A DNA stretch of 43,766 bases. Origin: Deltaproteobacteria bacterium (lineage in GTDB: Bacteria; Myxococcota_A; UBA9042; PHBI01). Each line of letters starts with the position of its first letter. Within the stretch, counting starts at the first letter, position 1. Below the pieces are notes generated by a model. It was given only the letters and a program-made list of their open reading frames with translations, was not told the origin of the DNA and did no database searches. The DNA lies in assembly GCA_011526585.1 (NCBI GenBank), contig WYBB01000049.1, positions 1-43,766 of the forward strand, read 5' to 3'. Below, piece after piece: positions 1-11,409 of the stretch. The translations under genes and the position numbers were made by a program.

Positions 1-61
1 CCCCTGGTGTGTGGGGGGGGGCCCCCCGGCGCCCCCGCCCGGGTCATCTTGATCTCAGCGG
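1..61. other. low-complexity contig end
   Basis: G and C homopolymer runs (about positions 13-42) with no coding signal. The other end of the window looks the same, so this is most likely a low-quality contig end and not biology. Confidence 0.6.
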
Positions 62-775
62 TCAGCGGCCTTTTTCGCGCAGGCGGCGCGTGCCGAGGTC
101 GGAGAGCTGACGCGCGATGGACAGCGGTGACTGACCGCGCGGGCTCGGCTCGAAGGTGTCGATGCAGTAGTCGACGAAGCTCGTGAGCTGGGTGAACTCG
201 GGGCGCAGGAAGGCGGCGGCCTCGTCGGTCGCGGGGTAGTCGAAGGCGGCGGCGCGGTCGATCCAGCCGCCGGGCTCGAGGAAGTTCTTGCGGTAGGCGG
301 CGGCGTCGGGGATCACCAGATCGATGAGGCGGCGGTGGTGCACGCCAGCCGGGGTGGAGGACTGCTCGATCGCCTCGAGCATGCGGCGCAGGCGGCCGAG
401 GCCGTCGGCGTGGGTCTGCACGAGCTGCAGATCGAAGACCGGCATGCCTTCGTGGAAGACGTAGGCGAGGTGCAGCTCGAGCGTCTCGGGGGTCGAGTGC
501 AGGCCGTGGCCGACGCGGAAGTGCTCCCAGCCGATCTGCGAGACGATGAGCGGCGTGCGGAAGAGCGGGTTGCCGAGCGGCGCGCCGTCGTAGCGGGCCC
601 TGTCGCCGGCGTCGGGCAGGACGACGTAGGGCGCCATCTCGAGCTGGCCGAGCAGGAGCTGCCAGGTCGTGGGCACGCCCTTGACGAGACCGCGCGCGAG
701 GAAGGGACCGAGGCGCAGCGAGAGGTCCTTGGAGACCGGCGTCTTCTTGGTGCGGGGGGCGAAGAGGGAGAGCAT
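62..775 (-). CDS. hypothetical protein, 237 aa
   Basis: I do not recognise this protein. The start is the ATG of MLSLFAPRTKK, preceded by a GAGG-containing ribosome site; the frame stays open upstream but that part looks like antisense of the neighbour. It has no signal peptide or membrane segment. The N-terminus is basic, the middle is rich in aromatic and His residues (for example IGWEHFRVGHGLH), and the C-terminus ends in the basic stretch RRLREKGR. It looks cytoplasmic. It is divergent from the lipoprotein at 941, with 165 bp between the two starts for both promoters. The reading frame is supported by uniform G/C third positions and sensible composition, not by homology. Confidence 0.7.
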   Translation of the reverse strand: MLSLFAPRTKKTPVSKDLSLRLGPFLARGLVKGVPTTWQLLLGQLEMAPYVVLPDAGDRARYDGAPLGNPLFRTPLIVSQIGWEHFRVGHGLHSTPETLELHLAYVFHEGMPVFDLQLVQTHADGLGRLRRMLEAIEQSSTPAGVHHRRLIDLVIPDAAAYRKNFLEPGGWIDRAAAFDYPATDEAAAFLRPEFTQLTSFVDYCIDTFEPSPRGQSPLSIARQLSDLGTRRLREKGR

Positions 776-940
776 CGCGGGTACCTCGTGAGGTCGAGGG
801 CGCGGACCGTACTCGGCGGCGCGCCGGCCCGCAAGCTCGGGAGCAGGTCGGCCCTTCACGCAACGGTGGTCGCGGCGTGACCGAGCGATGACAGAGGCGC
901 GGCATGCTCGGCGCGCAACGCACCACCAAGGAGACACGCG

Positions 941-1729
941 ATGCGTCACGCGATCCTCGTCGTCACCCTGCCCTTCCTCCTGGCGCCCCACGTCGCCGCC
1001 TGCGGCTCCGCGCCCGCGCCGCTCGTCGCGCACATGGACCCGCTGCAGATCACCCCGCAGCCCGCGGTCTTGACCGAAAACCACTTCAAGCGCGACGTGA
1101 TGGGCGAGCTCGGCGAGCCCGAGCTGCGCGAGATCCTGGCGGCGCCGGTCTTCCTCGAGGACAAGGCGCGCATCGGGATCCTGCCGGTGCAGACCGGCTA
1201 CGCGGTCGATCGGGACGTGCCGGTCGTCGGCGTGCCGGGGGCGCTGGCCCAGCAGCTCACCGACAGCGGTCACTTCGAGGTCGTCAGCGAGGTGACGACC
1301 GACTGGCCGACGGGCGGCAGCGTCGCGGGGCTGCGTGAGCTGGCGGCGCGCTATCGCGCGGAGTACCTGCTCCTGTATCGGCACCGCTTCGTCGATCGCT
1401 CGTGGTCGAACGCGTGGGCGCTGTCGTGGCTCACGGTCGTCGGCGGCTTCGTCACGCCGTCGCGCACGATCGAGATCGCCGGCGTCGTCGAGGCGACCCT
1501 CTTCGACGTCAAGACCGGCACGCTCCTCTTCACGACCTTCGAGCGCGCCCACCAGCGCGGCGACGAGAACATCTGGCAGAACGACCGCAAGCGCCGCGAC
1601 ATCAAGACGAGGCTCTTGACGCGCGCGACGCAGGGCCTGGGCGAAAAGGTCCTCGATCAGGTGCGGCGGCTCGTCGCGGCGCGCCCGCGTGAGCCGGCGC
1701 GTGAGGTGGGCTCGGCCGGCTCACCTTGA
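941..1729 (+). CDS. probable lipoprotein, possible CsgG/TolB-N-like fold
   Basis: A 262-residue exported lipoprotein. The N-terminus MRHAILVVTLPFLLAPHVAAC has a hydrophobic core and a lipobox ending VAAC, with Cys21 as the likely lipidated residue. The body has the pattern of small lipoproteins with a CsgG/GNA1162-like fold: a strand RIGILPVQ, a helix ending in a 'gHFEVVSE' strand, then a helix and the strand AEYLLLYRHRF, and near the end TLFDVKTGTLLFTTF. That fold assignment is an inference from pattern. The start is fixed by AAGGAGA about 7 bases upstream of the ATG. It is convergent with the OmpA gene, with only 24 bp between stops, and there is no room for an obvious terminator. Confidence 0.75.
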   Translation: MRHAILVVTLPFLLAPHVAACGSAPAPLVAHMDPLQITPQPAVLTENHFKRDVMGELGEPELREILAAPVFLEDKARIGILPVQTGYAVDRDVPVVGVPGALAQQLTDSGHFEVVSEVTTDWPTGGSVAGLRELAARYRAEYLLLYRHRFVDRSWSNAWALSWLTVVGGFVTPSRTIEIAGVVEATLFDVKTGTLLFTTFERAHQRGDENIWQNDRKRRDIKTRLLTRATQGLGEKVLDQVRRLVAARPREPAREVGSAGSP

Positions 1730-1753
1730 CCCGACCTCCAGCGAAGCGGGCGC

Positions 1754-3663
<1,910 letters not shown>

Positions 3664-3667
<4 letters not shown>

Positions 3668-5106
3668 TCCGGGACCACGCTCACGGTGAGGCCGCGCTCG
3701 TAGATGGCGATCTCGATCAGCGGACGGCCGTCGAGCACGGCGCGTCGGGTGGGCTCGTCGATGGTGCCTGCGACGAGCTGGTAGAGCTGGGCCTGCATGT
3801 TGTCGTCCTTGAACACCGTGTCGAAGCCATCCTCCGGATCGCCGACGCCGGCGTGATAGCGGCGCCGATCGAGCGTGATGACGGCGGCGGCATCATCGAG
3901 CGGATCGCCGTCTTCGTCGAGATGATCCGCGGCCGACAGGCGCGCGCGATACGAGAAGACGAGGTTGCCGAGGAGCGCGTGGGCGCGCGGCGCGCCGTCG
4001 TCGGCGGCTGGCCGGGTCGCGTCGGCGAGGGTGTGCGGGCCCGGCTCGGGCCCGTCGCGGCTCACGGCGATCACGACCGCGGCGATCGCGCCGAGCAGGA
4101 TCACGACGGCGGCAACGACGATCCACACCGGCAGCGCGCGGGCGCGGGTGTCGCTGGGCGCGGGCGCGGCGGGCGTGGATCCGGCGGTGGTGAGCGGGGG
4201 TGCGGGCGTGGCGGCGGCGTCGACCGAGGCGACGGCGTCGTCGAGCGCCTCGAGCGCGATGCGCGCGCTCGCGGGGCGGCGGCCCGGCTCCTTGGCGAGC
4301 AGGCGATCGACCCAGGCGGCGATCGGCGCGGGCACGGTCGGGCGGACCTGCCCGAGCGGCGGCGGCGGGTCGTTCAGGTGCATGTTGAGGAGCGGATAGA
4401 GGCTGTCGGTCGCGCTCGGCGGCGGCACGAAGGGAGGGTTGCCGGCCAGGGCCTGGTAGGCGACGCAGCCGAGGGCGTAGAGGTCGGTGCGGGCGTCGAC
4501 GCCCTCGCCGCGCCAGAGCTCGGGGGCCATGTAGAAGGGTGTGCCGATGAGGCCCTGGGTTCCGGCGCCGGAGCTGTCGAGCGCGCGCGAGACGCCGAAG
4601 TCGAGCACGCGCACGTGGTCGGGCTCGCCGGCGAGGTCGACGAGGAAGATGTTGGCCGGCTTGATGTCGCGGTGGATGATGTGCTTGGGGTGCTCGTGCG
4701 CCTCCCAGAGCGACTTGAGCACCTGCCGCGCGATGTGCGCGACGCGCCGCCAGGGCAGCGGTCCTTCGCGCGCGAGCACGTCGGAAAGGGGGTGGCCGAC
4801 GAGGTGCTCCATCACCAGATAGAGCGTGCCCTGGTCGACGCCGAAGTCCATGACGCGCACGGTGTTGGCGTGGCGCAGGGCGGCGACGTTCTGGGCCTCG
4901 AGCTGGAAGCGGCGCACGGCGTGCTCGTCGCCGACCGCCGTTCCGTGAAGAAATTTGATCGCGACGTCGCCGGTCGTGCCGAGGTGGCGCGCGCGATAGA
5001 CCGCGCCCATGCCGCCGGCGCCGAGCCGCGCCAGCACGCGGTACTTCCCGGCGATCTCGCGGCCGATGAAGGGATCGACCAGGTCCGGTGCGACGCTCGA
5101 GTCCAC
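3664..5106 (-). CDS. transmembrane Ser/Thr protein kinase (Hanks type, PknB-like)
   Basis: A 480-residue kinase. The catalytic domain is residues about 21-290 with all core elements: Gly-rich loop LGAGGMGAVYRA (28-39), Lys51 in VAIKF, Glu70 of helix C, HRDIKPAN with Asp147, DFG Asp169 and APE at 194-196. A Pro/Ala-rich linker leads to one membrane segment (about 326-348, PVWIVVAAVVILLGAIAAVV), then a C-terminal domain of about 130 residues outside the membrane that I do not recognise. It should phosphorylate Ser/Thr on cytoplasmic partners in response to an envelope cue. The GTG start gives MDSSVAPDLV. It lies in a minus-strand run with two lipoproteins upstream (50 bp gap) and the OmpA gene overlapping its stop. 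Confidence 0.93.
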
Positions 5107-5156
5107 GGCGAGAGCCTATATCAGATGGCGACCCGTCGCGACGACGCCGAGCGGCA

Positions 5157-7289
5157 TCAGGGCGCAGGCGCAGGCGCGGGCGCGGGCGCCGGCTCGAGCT
5201 CGTCGCCGAGCATCGTGGACAAGAGGTTCGAGAGCTGTTTCAGGCGCGAGCGCTCCGACTCCGGCAGGCCGAGCTCGGCGCCGAGCTCGTCGACCAGCCC
5301 CTCGACCGCGCGCTTGCGCTCGTCGGGGCCGCCGAGCAGGCGCGAGCCGAGCGAGAGCCACTTCTTCATCGCCGGATCCGCGTCCTTGGCGGCGAGCTCG
5401 CCGAGGAGCGAGAGCGCGAGCCCGGCGTCGAGGGCCTGTCCCTGCTCGAGCAGCTCGAGCGCGCGGCCGCCGAGGCGATCGGGGCCGAGCTGGTCCATGA
5501 GCCGCGCGGAGAGCCCGGCGATCGCGCCGTCGGCGACGAGGTACTCCAGGAGCACATCGGGGCGCAGCGGGCCGACATCTTCGTCGAGGTGCGCCTCGTC
5601 GAGCCAGCGCGCGAGCAGACGATCCGTCTCGTCCGGGCGCGGCGCCACCGCGAGGATCTCGCGGCGCAGCGTCGGCAGATCGAGGGCGGGCGTGGTGGCG
5701 AGGCGTGCGACCAGCGCCGCCATCTGCGTGTCGCCGAGGTGACGCGCTAGGGTCGATGCGAAGAGGCCGGCCTTGGCTTGCGCCAGCGCCGAGCCCGGGT
5801 GCGTGACCCGCGCGAGCACCGGATCCGGCTCGCCGCGCTGGAGCGCGAGCTGCGCCGGCAGCTCGAGCCCGAGCGTGCGAGCGCGCCGCGAGGCCTTGTC
5901 GCCGCCCTTGCCGGCGACCACCGTGAGCGCGCCGGCGCGGGTGAGGCCGTGGCGCAGCAGGAGATCCGCCGGCGCGTCGGCGCCGCGATCGCGCCACCAG
6001 GCCTGCGCGATGGCGGTGGCCAGCGCGAAGGCCAGCGCCTCTTTGGCCGCGGGGTGGCTCTCGACGAGCCCCTGGAAGACGCCGTCCAGCGAGAGCGAAG
6101 GCACGAGCCCCTGCCCGGTCGCGGGCGGCTCGGGCGCGCGCACGACGCCTGCCGGCACGAGCGCGATCCCCGGCAGGGCGACCACACCATCGAGACCGTC
6201 GATGGCGATGATCGCGAGCTCGCTCGGACCTCTTGGTCCCCAGTCGCGCTGGAGGTCCTCGAGGGTACGCCGCGCGGTGCGCAGGAGCTCGGGCGCCAGC
6301 GGCGAGGTCCCGCTGGACGGCGCCGGTTCGCGCACCGTCACCGGCACGTCCGCCGCGACGGTCGAGGTCGCCGAGAGCCCGCGCGTCGCGACGATCGCCA
6401 CGTCATCGCCGCCGGCGGCCGCGAAGCGATGGCGCAGGCGCTGACCGTCGGGCTCGCTCGCGAGGCGTCGCCCGGTCGCGTCGACCTCGAGCTCACGCTC
6501 GGCGGTGACCTCGAGCTCGACGATGGTGCGCGACGCCTGCTGCCCGGGCGCGACGATGCGACGCGGCAGCGCGCCGGCGACGACCCATGCCTGGTCGTGG
6601 GCCCCGTGGGCCGCGGCCGCCTCCTCGAGCGCGATCACCGGCACGAGGTTCGACAGCGCCGGCATGCCGGTGAGATCGTCGAGCAGCGCCGCGAGTCCCG
6701 GGTCCTTCGGGACCGCGCCCGATGGCGCGGGCGCGCGGTCTCGATCGGACCGCGCAGGCGGCAACGCGCCGCGGATCGTCAGCTCGACCTCGAAGCGCGC
6801 GCCGGGCGCCGCCGCGATCGGGATCTCCCAGCGGCGCGTGGTGCCCGCCGCCGTGACCGGTCGCCCGGCGACGGTGACCGCCTCGAGCACGACCGGCGCG
6901 CTCGGGGTGTCGCGGTTGACCGGCACCTCGAAGGCGAGGTGCTCGAGCGTGGTCGCGCCCTGGTTGAGACCGGCGTAACGCCAGCGTGCGGTGAAGGCGT
7001 CGGCCCCGAGCGTGACCCGGGCCTCGACGAGCGAGGCCGCCTTCCACGCCGCCAGCTCACCGGGCAGGGCGAGCCCCACCCGCGCGATCGCCGCCTTGAC
7101 CTGCGCCTCGTGGACCTGGGCGTCGCTCGGCCCGCTCGGCTCGGGGCGGGCGCCGGTGGTGGGGGCGCCCGGCGTGGATCCCGCCAGCGGATCGGCGGGC
7201 CGCTCATCGGACGAGCAGGCCGCGCCCGCGAGCCCGAGGAGGGCCAGCGAGAGCGACCACGGCGACAACGGGCGCGATCGATGCGTCAT
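5157..7289 (-). CDS. lipoprotein with degenerate M1-aminopeptidase-like domain
   Basis: A 710-residue predicted lipoprotein: basic N-terminus, hydrophobic core SLALLGLAGAAC and lipid-type Cys25. Residues about 60-180 form a beta-sandwich-like region. Residues about 340-530 follow the order of an M1 (gluzincin) peptidase: DWGPRGPSELAIIAIDG, then GIALVP, then TAIAQAWWRDRGADAP (425-440) where M1 enzymes have HEIAHQWW, then LLLRHGL where they have WLxEG, then AQAKAGLFASTLARHLGD like the later KG helix. All zinc and catalytic residues are replaced, so it is probably not a peptidase and may be a binding or scaffold protein. This assignment is inference from pattern. The tail is (AP)n repeats. The gap to the kinase start is 50 bp, which suggests one operon. 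Confidence 0.75.
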   Translation of the reverse strand: MTHRSRPLSPWSLSLALLGLAGAACSSDERPADPLAGSTPGAPTTGARPEPSGPSDAQVHEAQVKAAIARVGLALPGELAAWKAASLVEARVTLGADAFTARWRYAGLNQGATTLEHLAFEVPVNRDTPSAPVVLEAVTVAGRPVTAAGTTRRWEIPIAAAPGARFEVELTIRGALPPARSDRDRAPAPSGAVPKDPGLAALLDDLTGMPALSNLVPVIALEEAAAAHGAHDQAWVVAGALPRRIVAPGQQASRTIVELEVTAERELEVDATGRRLASEPDGQRLRHRFAAAGGDDVAIVATRGLSATSTVAADVPVTVREPAPSSGTSPLAPELLRTARRTLEDLQRDWGPRGPSELAIIAIDGLDGVVALPGIALVPAGVVRAPEPPATGQGLVPSLSLDGVFQGLVESHPAAKEALAFALATAIAQAWWRDRGADAPADLLLRHGLTRAGALTVVAGKGGDKASRRARTLGLELPAQLALQRGEPDPVLARVTHPGSALAQAKAGLFASTLARHLGDTQMAALVARLATTPALDLPTLRREILAVAPRPDETDRLLARWLDEAHLDEDVGPLRPDVLLEYLVADGAIAGLSARLMDQLGPDRLGGRALELLEQGQALDAGLALSLLGELAAKDADPAMKKWLSLGSRLLGGPDERKRAVEGLVDELGAELGLPESERSRLKQLSNLLSTMLGDELEPAPAPAPAPAP

Positions 7290-7335
7290 CGAAGGTCCGA
7301 CAACCGCGCGGGTCTCGAGTCGATTCCTCCGGCGC

Positions 7336-9522
7336 TCATTGCGGCTCGGGCACGGCCTCTTCCGCCTTGGGTCGGTTGAGGTCCCAGAGCTCGCTCTCGA
7401 GCTTCCAGCGCTTGTCCTCGAGCTCGCGCAGGCGCTTCTCGTCGGGGTCGTCGGCGTCGCCCGCCTCGCCCTTGACGGCCAGGTCGACGAAGCCGCGCAC
7501 GACCTCGGGGATCGTTGCGCCGCGGGTGTAGATCCCGAGCGTCGCGCGCGCGCCCTGCCCGTCCATGGTGACGGCCTCGGCCAGCGTGCCGAGCTTGTGG
7601 AACATGTCCATGATCGGCTTCATGCGCGCCTCCTCGACCTTCTGGCGCAGCGGCCGGATCTCGGCGTCGAGCTTGGTGAGCTCCTCGTGCTTGGCCTTGG
7701 CCTCCGGCGTGGCGTCCTTCGGCAGCGGCGGCGAATAACCGTCGAAGCTGCGCATCGCGATGAACCACGCGCCCATGAACTCCTGCGGCATCGAGAAGAG
7801 CGCGGCCAGATCCTTGCGCTCGTAGAGGGCCTTGAGCGCGGCGTTTTCGACCTTGGCGACGAAGCTCTCGCCGCCGCCGAGGCGCGCGGCGATGTCGGTC
7901 TCGGTCGAGGCGACGAGGCGATCGCCCTGGAAGGTGACGGCGATCGCGCGCTGGCCGGGCACGGTGATGTTCAGCGTGCTCGTCGCCTCGTCCCACTTCG
8001 CGAAGCGATCGGCGCCCTCCTGGGCCGCGAGCTTGGACAGGAGCGCCTTGAGCCCGGCGCTGTCGGAGAGCCCGACGAGCAGCGTACCGCCGAGCTCCGC
8101 GCGCGGGTCCTCGGCCTTGAGGAGCGTCGCCATGTCGCCGGTGAGCGCGAAGGCGAGCTCGCCGGTGAGCGCGCCGATCACGTCCTTGTCGAGGTCGACG
8201 CCGAGCCGCTCGCGCAGCGCCCCGCGCAGCTCGGCGACGTCTTCGCCCTCGGCCGCCATCGCCTTCTCGATGAGCGACCAGTAGGCCTTGGGATCGACCT
8301 GGCCGCTCAAGAGGAAGAGCGGCTCGGAGGCCGAGGCCTTGAGGATCGGCTGGGCTTCGCTCGCGTTCTTCAAGAGCCCGCGCAGCGCGCCACCCTCGGC
8401 CAGCGCGAGCTTGATCTGCGCCTCGGCCGCGGTGTCGGTGATGTCGACCCCGACCGCCAGGGTCGAGAGCTCGCCGACGATCGACTTGACGAGCTCGGCC
8501 TCCGCCTGGCGCCGCTTCTCCCAACGCTCGGCCCACGCCTTCTCGTCGGCGATCGCCGCCTCGAGGCGCGCGACCTCGGCCTTGTCATCGCTCTTCCTCG
8601 CCTCCTCCAGCTGCCGCTCGAGGTGATCGGTCGACATCTTGGGGGCGTCGAGCTCGCCCATGACGAACTGGTCGAGGATCATGCGCAACTGCACGAAGGC
8701 GCCGAGCTCGTCGGCGTGCAGGTCCGCGACCGCCTGCGCGAACTCGGGCAGCGCGGTGATCCCGTCGTCGGCCTTGCGGGAGAGGATCTCCTTGGCCAGC
8801 GCCGCCGCGCCGTTGCCGCGCATGACGCTCACCGAATAGAAGGTCGTTCCGTGCACGAGCCAGGCCTGACGGTCGCGCTCGCCGAGCGTGATGAGGGTCG
8901 CGTCGCCGACCTTCTCGGTGGACAGCGGGGCCTCGGCCTTCTTGGCGGCCTCGCTCACGAAGGCGACGAGCTTGTCACCGTCGGAGAGGCCGAGGAAGGT
9001 GACGACCGCCTCGGTCCGCAGGTCGGGCATGAAGACGCCGGCCGGCGCCTGGAGGTCGACGCCGATCTCCGCCCACGAAGCGAGCTTGAAGAGGTCCTTG
9101 CCGGTGACCTCGCTCATCTGCGCGCCGACCTCACCGAGCATCGCGCCGTAGGCCTCGATGAGGCCCTCGTAGCCCAGCGCGTCGAGGAGCTTCTTGGGCG
9201 AGCCGACGACGACGAAGGGCGCGCCCTTGGGCACGGCGGCCAGGGCGGGCGCGGACAGCGGGCTCGCGCCGGGCGGCGGTGCAACCGCGCCGGCGGGCTG
9301 GGCGGGCGGCTGGTCGGGCGAGGGGCGCTCGGCCTGCGGCTCACCCTTGTCGGGCTCGGGCTCGCGCCGGGGCGCGGCCTCCTCGGGACCCTTGGCAGGA
9401 TCGGACGCGGGCGCGCTGGCGGCGTCGGAGCCGGCCGCCGTGGGCGTGTCCTTCTTGCCGCACGCCATCGTCGACGACGCGAGCGCGAGCGCACAGAGCG
9501 CGGGGAGCATGATCGGCTTCAT
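7336..9522 (-). CDS. large lipoprotein, DUF3352-like
   Basis: A 728-residue predicted lipoprotein. The start MKPIMLPALCALALASSTMAC has AGGAGAGGA about 6 bases upstream; the longer open frame above it is rejected. Cys21 is the likely lipidated residue. A Pro/Ala/Glu-rich linker (about 25-95) is followed by ALAAVPKGAPFVVVGSPKKL, the way DUF3352-like exported proteins begin. A charged coiled-coil-like stretch lies at about 345-400 (LERQLEEARKSDDKAEVARL), and a second one is near the C-terminus. The function is unknown. It is the first gene of the minus-strand run to the OmpA gene, 46 bp upstream of the M1-like lipoprotein. The secreted protein at 24125 has a similar general design, but I cannot show homology by eye. 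Confidence 0.75.
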   Translation of the reverse strand: MKPIMLPALCALALASSTMACGKKDTPTAAGSDAASAPASDPAKGPEEAAPRREPEPDKGEPQAERPSPDQPPAQPAGAVAPPPGASPLSAPALAAVPKGAPFVVVGSPKKLLDALGYEGLIEAYGAMLGEVGAQMSEVTGKDLFKLASWAEIGVDLQAPAGVFMPDLRTEAVVTFLGLSDGDKLVAFVSEAAKKAEAPLSTEKVGDATLITLGERDRQAWLVHGTTFYSVSVMRGNGAAALAKEILSRKADDGITALPEFAQAVADLHADELGAFVQLRMILDQFVMGELDAPKMSTDHLERQLEEARKSDDKAEVARLEAAIADEKAWAERWEKRRQAEAELVKSIVGELSTLAVGVDITDTAAEAQIKLALAEGGALRGLLKNASEAQPILKASASEPLFLLSGQVDPKAYWSLIEKAMAAEGEDVAELRGALRERLGVDLDKDVIGALTGELAFALTGDMATLLKAEDPRAELGGTLLVGLSDSAGLKALLSKLAAQEGADRFAKWDEATSTLNITVPGQRAIAVTFQGDRLVASTETDIAARLGGGESFVAKVENAALKALYERKDLAALFSMPQEFMGAWFIAMRSFDGYSPPLPKDATPEAKAKHEELTKLDAEIRPLRQKVEEARMKPIMDMFHKLGTLAEAVTMDGQGARATLGIYTRGATIPEVVRGFVDLAVKGEAGDADDPDEKRLRELEDKRWKLESELWDLNRPKAEEAVPEPQ

Positions 9523-9674
9523 TCGTTCCTCTCCTGATGAGGGCCCTCTCCGGGAAGGCGTGGACGCTATCCACTCGGGCCGGCGCGTGCAAGGTCGCGG
9601 TGCGCCTGATCGATTCCCTTCGCGCCGCGGAGGCGGGCCGAGCGAGCACAGCCCCACGCGCATTCCGCGACCAA

Positions 9675-9804
9675 TTGGACCCATTGGCACACACGATGGT
9701 CACCTGTTTTTCCTGTTGCGTCGGCACACATAGCTCATTACGTTGCCAGCGGCTGGACCAATCGACTCATGACGAACGCAGCACAGATAGACCAAATAGA
9801 CCAT
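9675..9804 (+). promoter_or_regulatory. candidate PdxR operator repeats around the pdxR start
   Basis: Four related motifs share GACC: TTGGACCCA (9675-9683), CTGGACCAA (9753-9761), ATAGACCAA (9787-9795) and ATAGACCAT (9796-9804). The last two are a perfect tandem 9-bp repeat apart from the final base. Read on the minus strand they give TGGTCTAT, which resembles the GTGG-CTA core reported for PdxR sites in actinobacteria. MocR-type regulators of vitamin B6 genes bind direct repeats near their own promoters, so autoregulation is plausible. The last pair lies inside the first codons of pdxR (QIDQID) if the ATG at 9769 is used. Operator function is inference. Confidence 0.45.
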
Positions 9805-11397
9805 TCCTTGGGCATCGTGCTCGACCCGCGCCTGTCCGCGCCCTTCTATCGACAGATCGCGGACCAGGTCGCCGCGCGCATCCTCGACGGCCGGCTTCCC
9901 GCGGGCTATCGGCTGCCCCCGACCCGCGCGCTGGCGGCGGCGCTCTCGACCCACCGCAACACCGTCGTGCGCGCCTTCGAGGAGCTCACGCGCGACGGCT
10001 TCATCACCGGCCACGTCGGGCGCGGCAGCTTCGTGCTGGCGCGGGACGGCCGCGGCACCACCGGCGCGCCGATGACCCGCGCGCCGCTGGCGATCGGCGA
10101 GGACGAGGACGACGGCGCACCCTGGGTCTTCGCGCCGCCCGACGCCACGCCGCCCGCTCGCGCCTCGCGCAGCGGCATGCCCTGGCAGACGCTCCTGTCG
10201 CGCGCGGTCGAGAGCGAGCCGCTGCGCCGCATGCAGCGGCTTTCCGCCGGCGGCCTCTTCGGCGACGTGGTGAACCTGTCGCGCATGCAGGCGAGCCAGG
10301 ACCTCCTGCCGCATCGCGAGCTGCGCGCGTGCATCGATCATGTCATGGCGACGCTCGGACCCGAGGCGCTCGAGTACGCGCCAGGCCAGGGCCTCGAGCG
10401 GCTGCGCATCCTCATCGCGCGCGAGCTCGCGCAGTCCGGGATCGACGCGCAGGCCGAGGACATCCTGATCACCACCGGCAGCCAGCAGGCGCTCGACCTC
10501 GTCGCGCGCGCGCTGGTCGATCCCGGCGACGTCTTCCTGACCGAGGGACGCACCTACTCGGGCGCGCTCAACATCCTGACGATCAGCGGCGCCGAGGTGA
10601 TCGGCGTGCCCGGCGACGACGAGGGCCCCGACCTCGCCGAGCTCGTCGAGCTCACGCGCCGGCGGCCCAAGGGCCTCTACCTCATGCCGAGCTCGCGCAA
10701 CCCGACCGGCACCTCGATCTCGGAGGCGCGCCGGCAAGCGCTCGTCGCCTGGTCGCAAGACGCCGGCGTGCCGCTGGTCGAGGACGACTACGGCGCCGAT
10801 CTCGAGCTCGATCCCGGCACCACGCCGCCGTCCTTGCGCGCGCGCGACGCCGACGTCTTCCACGTCTCGACCTACTCGAAGAAGCTCATCCCCGCCCTGC
10901 GCGTCGGCTTCATCGTCTGCCCGCCGGCGATGCGCGCGCCGCTGACGCGTCTCAAGCACGCGATGGACCTCGGCACCTCGACGCTGCTCCAGCACGCGCT
11001 GGCCGAGTTCCTCGAGCGCGGGCTCCTGCGCGCGCACCTCGAGCGCGTGACCAGCGCCTATCGCGCGCGCCGCGACGCGCTCGCCGACGCGCTGACGGCG
11101 TCCTTGCCCGAGGGCGTGACCTTCCGCCGGCCGGAGCGCGGCGTGGTCCTGTGGCTGTCGCTGCCCGCCGGGGTCGACCCCGAGCTCGTCTACGAAGCCG
11201 CGCGCCACGAGGGCGTGCTGGTCTCGCCGGGCACGGTCTACAGCGCCGACCTGCCGGGCGCGGCGGGCCTCCGGCTCACCTACTGCGCGGAGCCGCCGGA
11301 GCGGCTCGTCGCCGGGGCCGAGCGGCTCGGGCGCGCCTTGAAGAACGTGATGTCGCGGCGCCACGGCGCGCGCCGGGTCGAGTTGATGGGAGCGTGA
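9769..11397 (+). CDS. pdxR: MocR/GntR-type regulator of vitamin B6 synthesis
   Basis: A 542-residue fusion of a GntR winged-helix domain (about 20-92: APFYRQIADQVAARILDGRL, LPPTRALAAALSTHRNTVVRAFEEL) to a fold-type I aminotransferase domain (about 140-540). PLP-binding residues are visible: NPTG at 311-314, VEDDYG near 339 and the Schiff-base Lys371 in STYSKKLIPALRVG. These MocR proteins sense PLP and control transcription. Direct placement 12 bp before pdxS identifies this one as PdxR. The ATG at 9769 has no clear ribosome site; an in-frame GTG at 9817 (residue 17) is an alternative and would put the tandem ATAGACCAW repeats outside the coding region. It is divergent from the lipoprotein gene starting at 9522. 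Confidence 0.9.
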   Translation: MTNAAQIDQIDHSLGIVLDPRLSAPFYRQIADQVAARILDGRLPAGYRLPPTRALAAALSTHRNTVVRAFEELTRDGFITGHVGRGSFVLARDGRGTTGAPMTRAPLAIGEDEDDGAPWVFAPPDATPPARASRSGMPWQTLLSRAVESEPLRRMQRLSAGGLFGDVVNLSRMQASQDLLPHRELRACIDHVMATLGPEALEYAPGQGLERLRILIARELAQSGIDAQAEDILITTGSQQALDLVARALVDPGDVFLTEGRTYSGALNILTISGAEVIGVPGDDEGPDLAELVELTRRRPKGLYLMPSSRNPTGTSISEARRQALVAWSQDAGVPLVEDDYGADLELDPGTTPPSLRARDADVFHVSTYSKKLIPALRVGFIVCPPAMRAPLTRLKHAMDLGTSTLLQHALAEFLERGLLRAHLERVTSAYRARRDALADALTASLPEGVTFRRPERGVVLWLSLPAGVDPELVYEAARHEGVLVSPGTVYSADLPGAAGLRLTYCAEPPERLVAGAERLGRALKNVMSRRHGARRVELMGA

Positions 11398-11409
11398 GAG
11401 AGGTACCAG

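Noticed and set aside
776..1552. N-terminal extension of the 62-775 protein
   Set aside because: It is antisense to the lipoprotein gene, with shadow-like composition; a ribosome site supports the start at 775.
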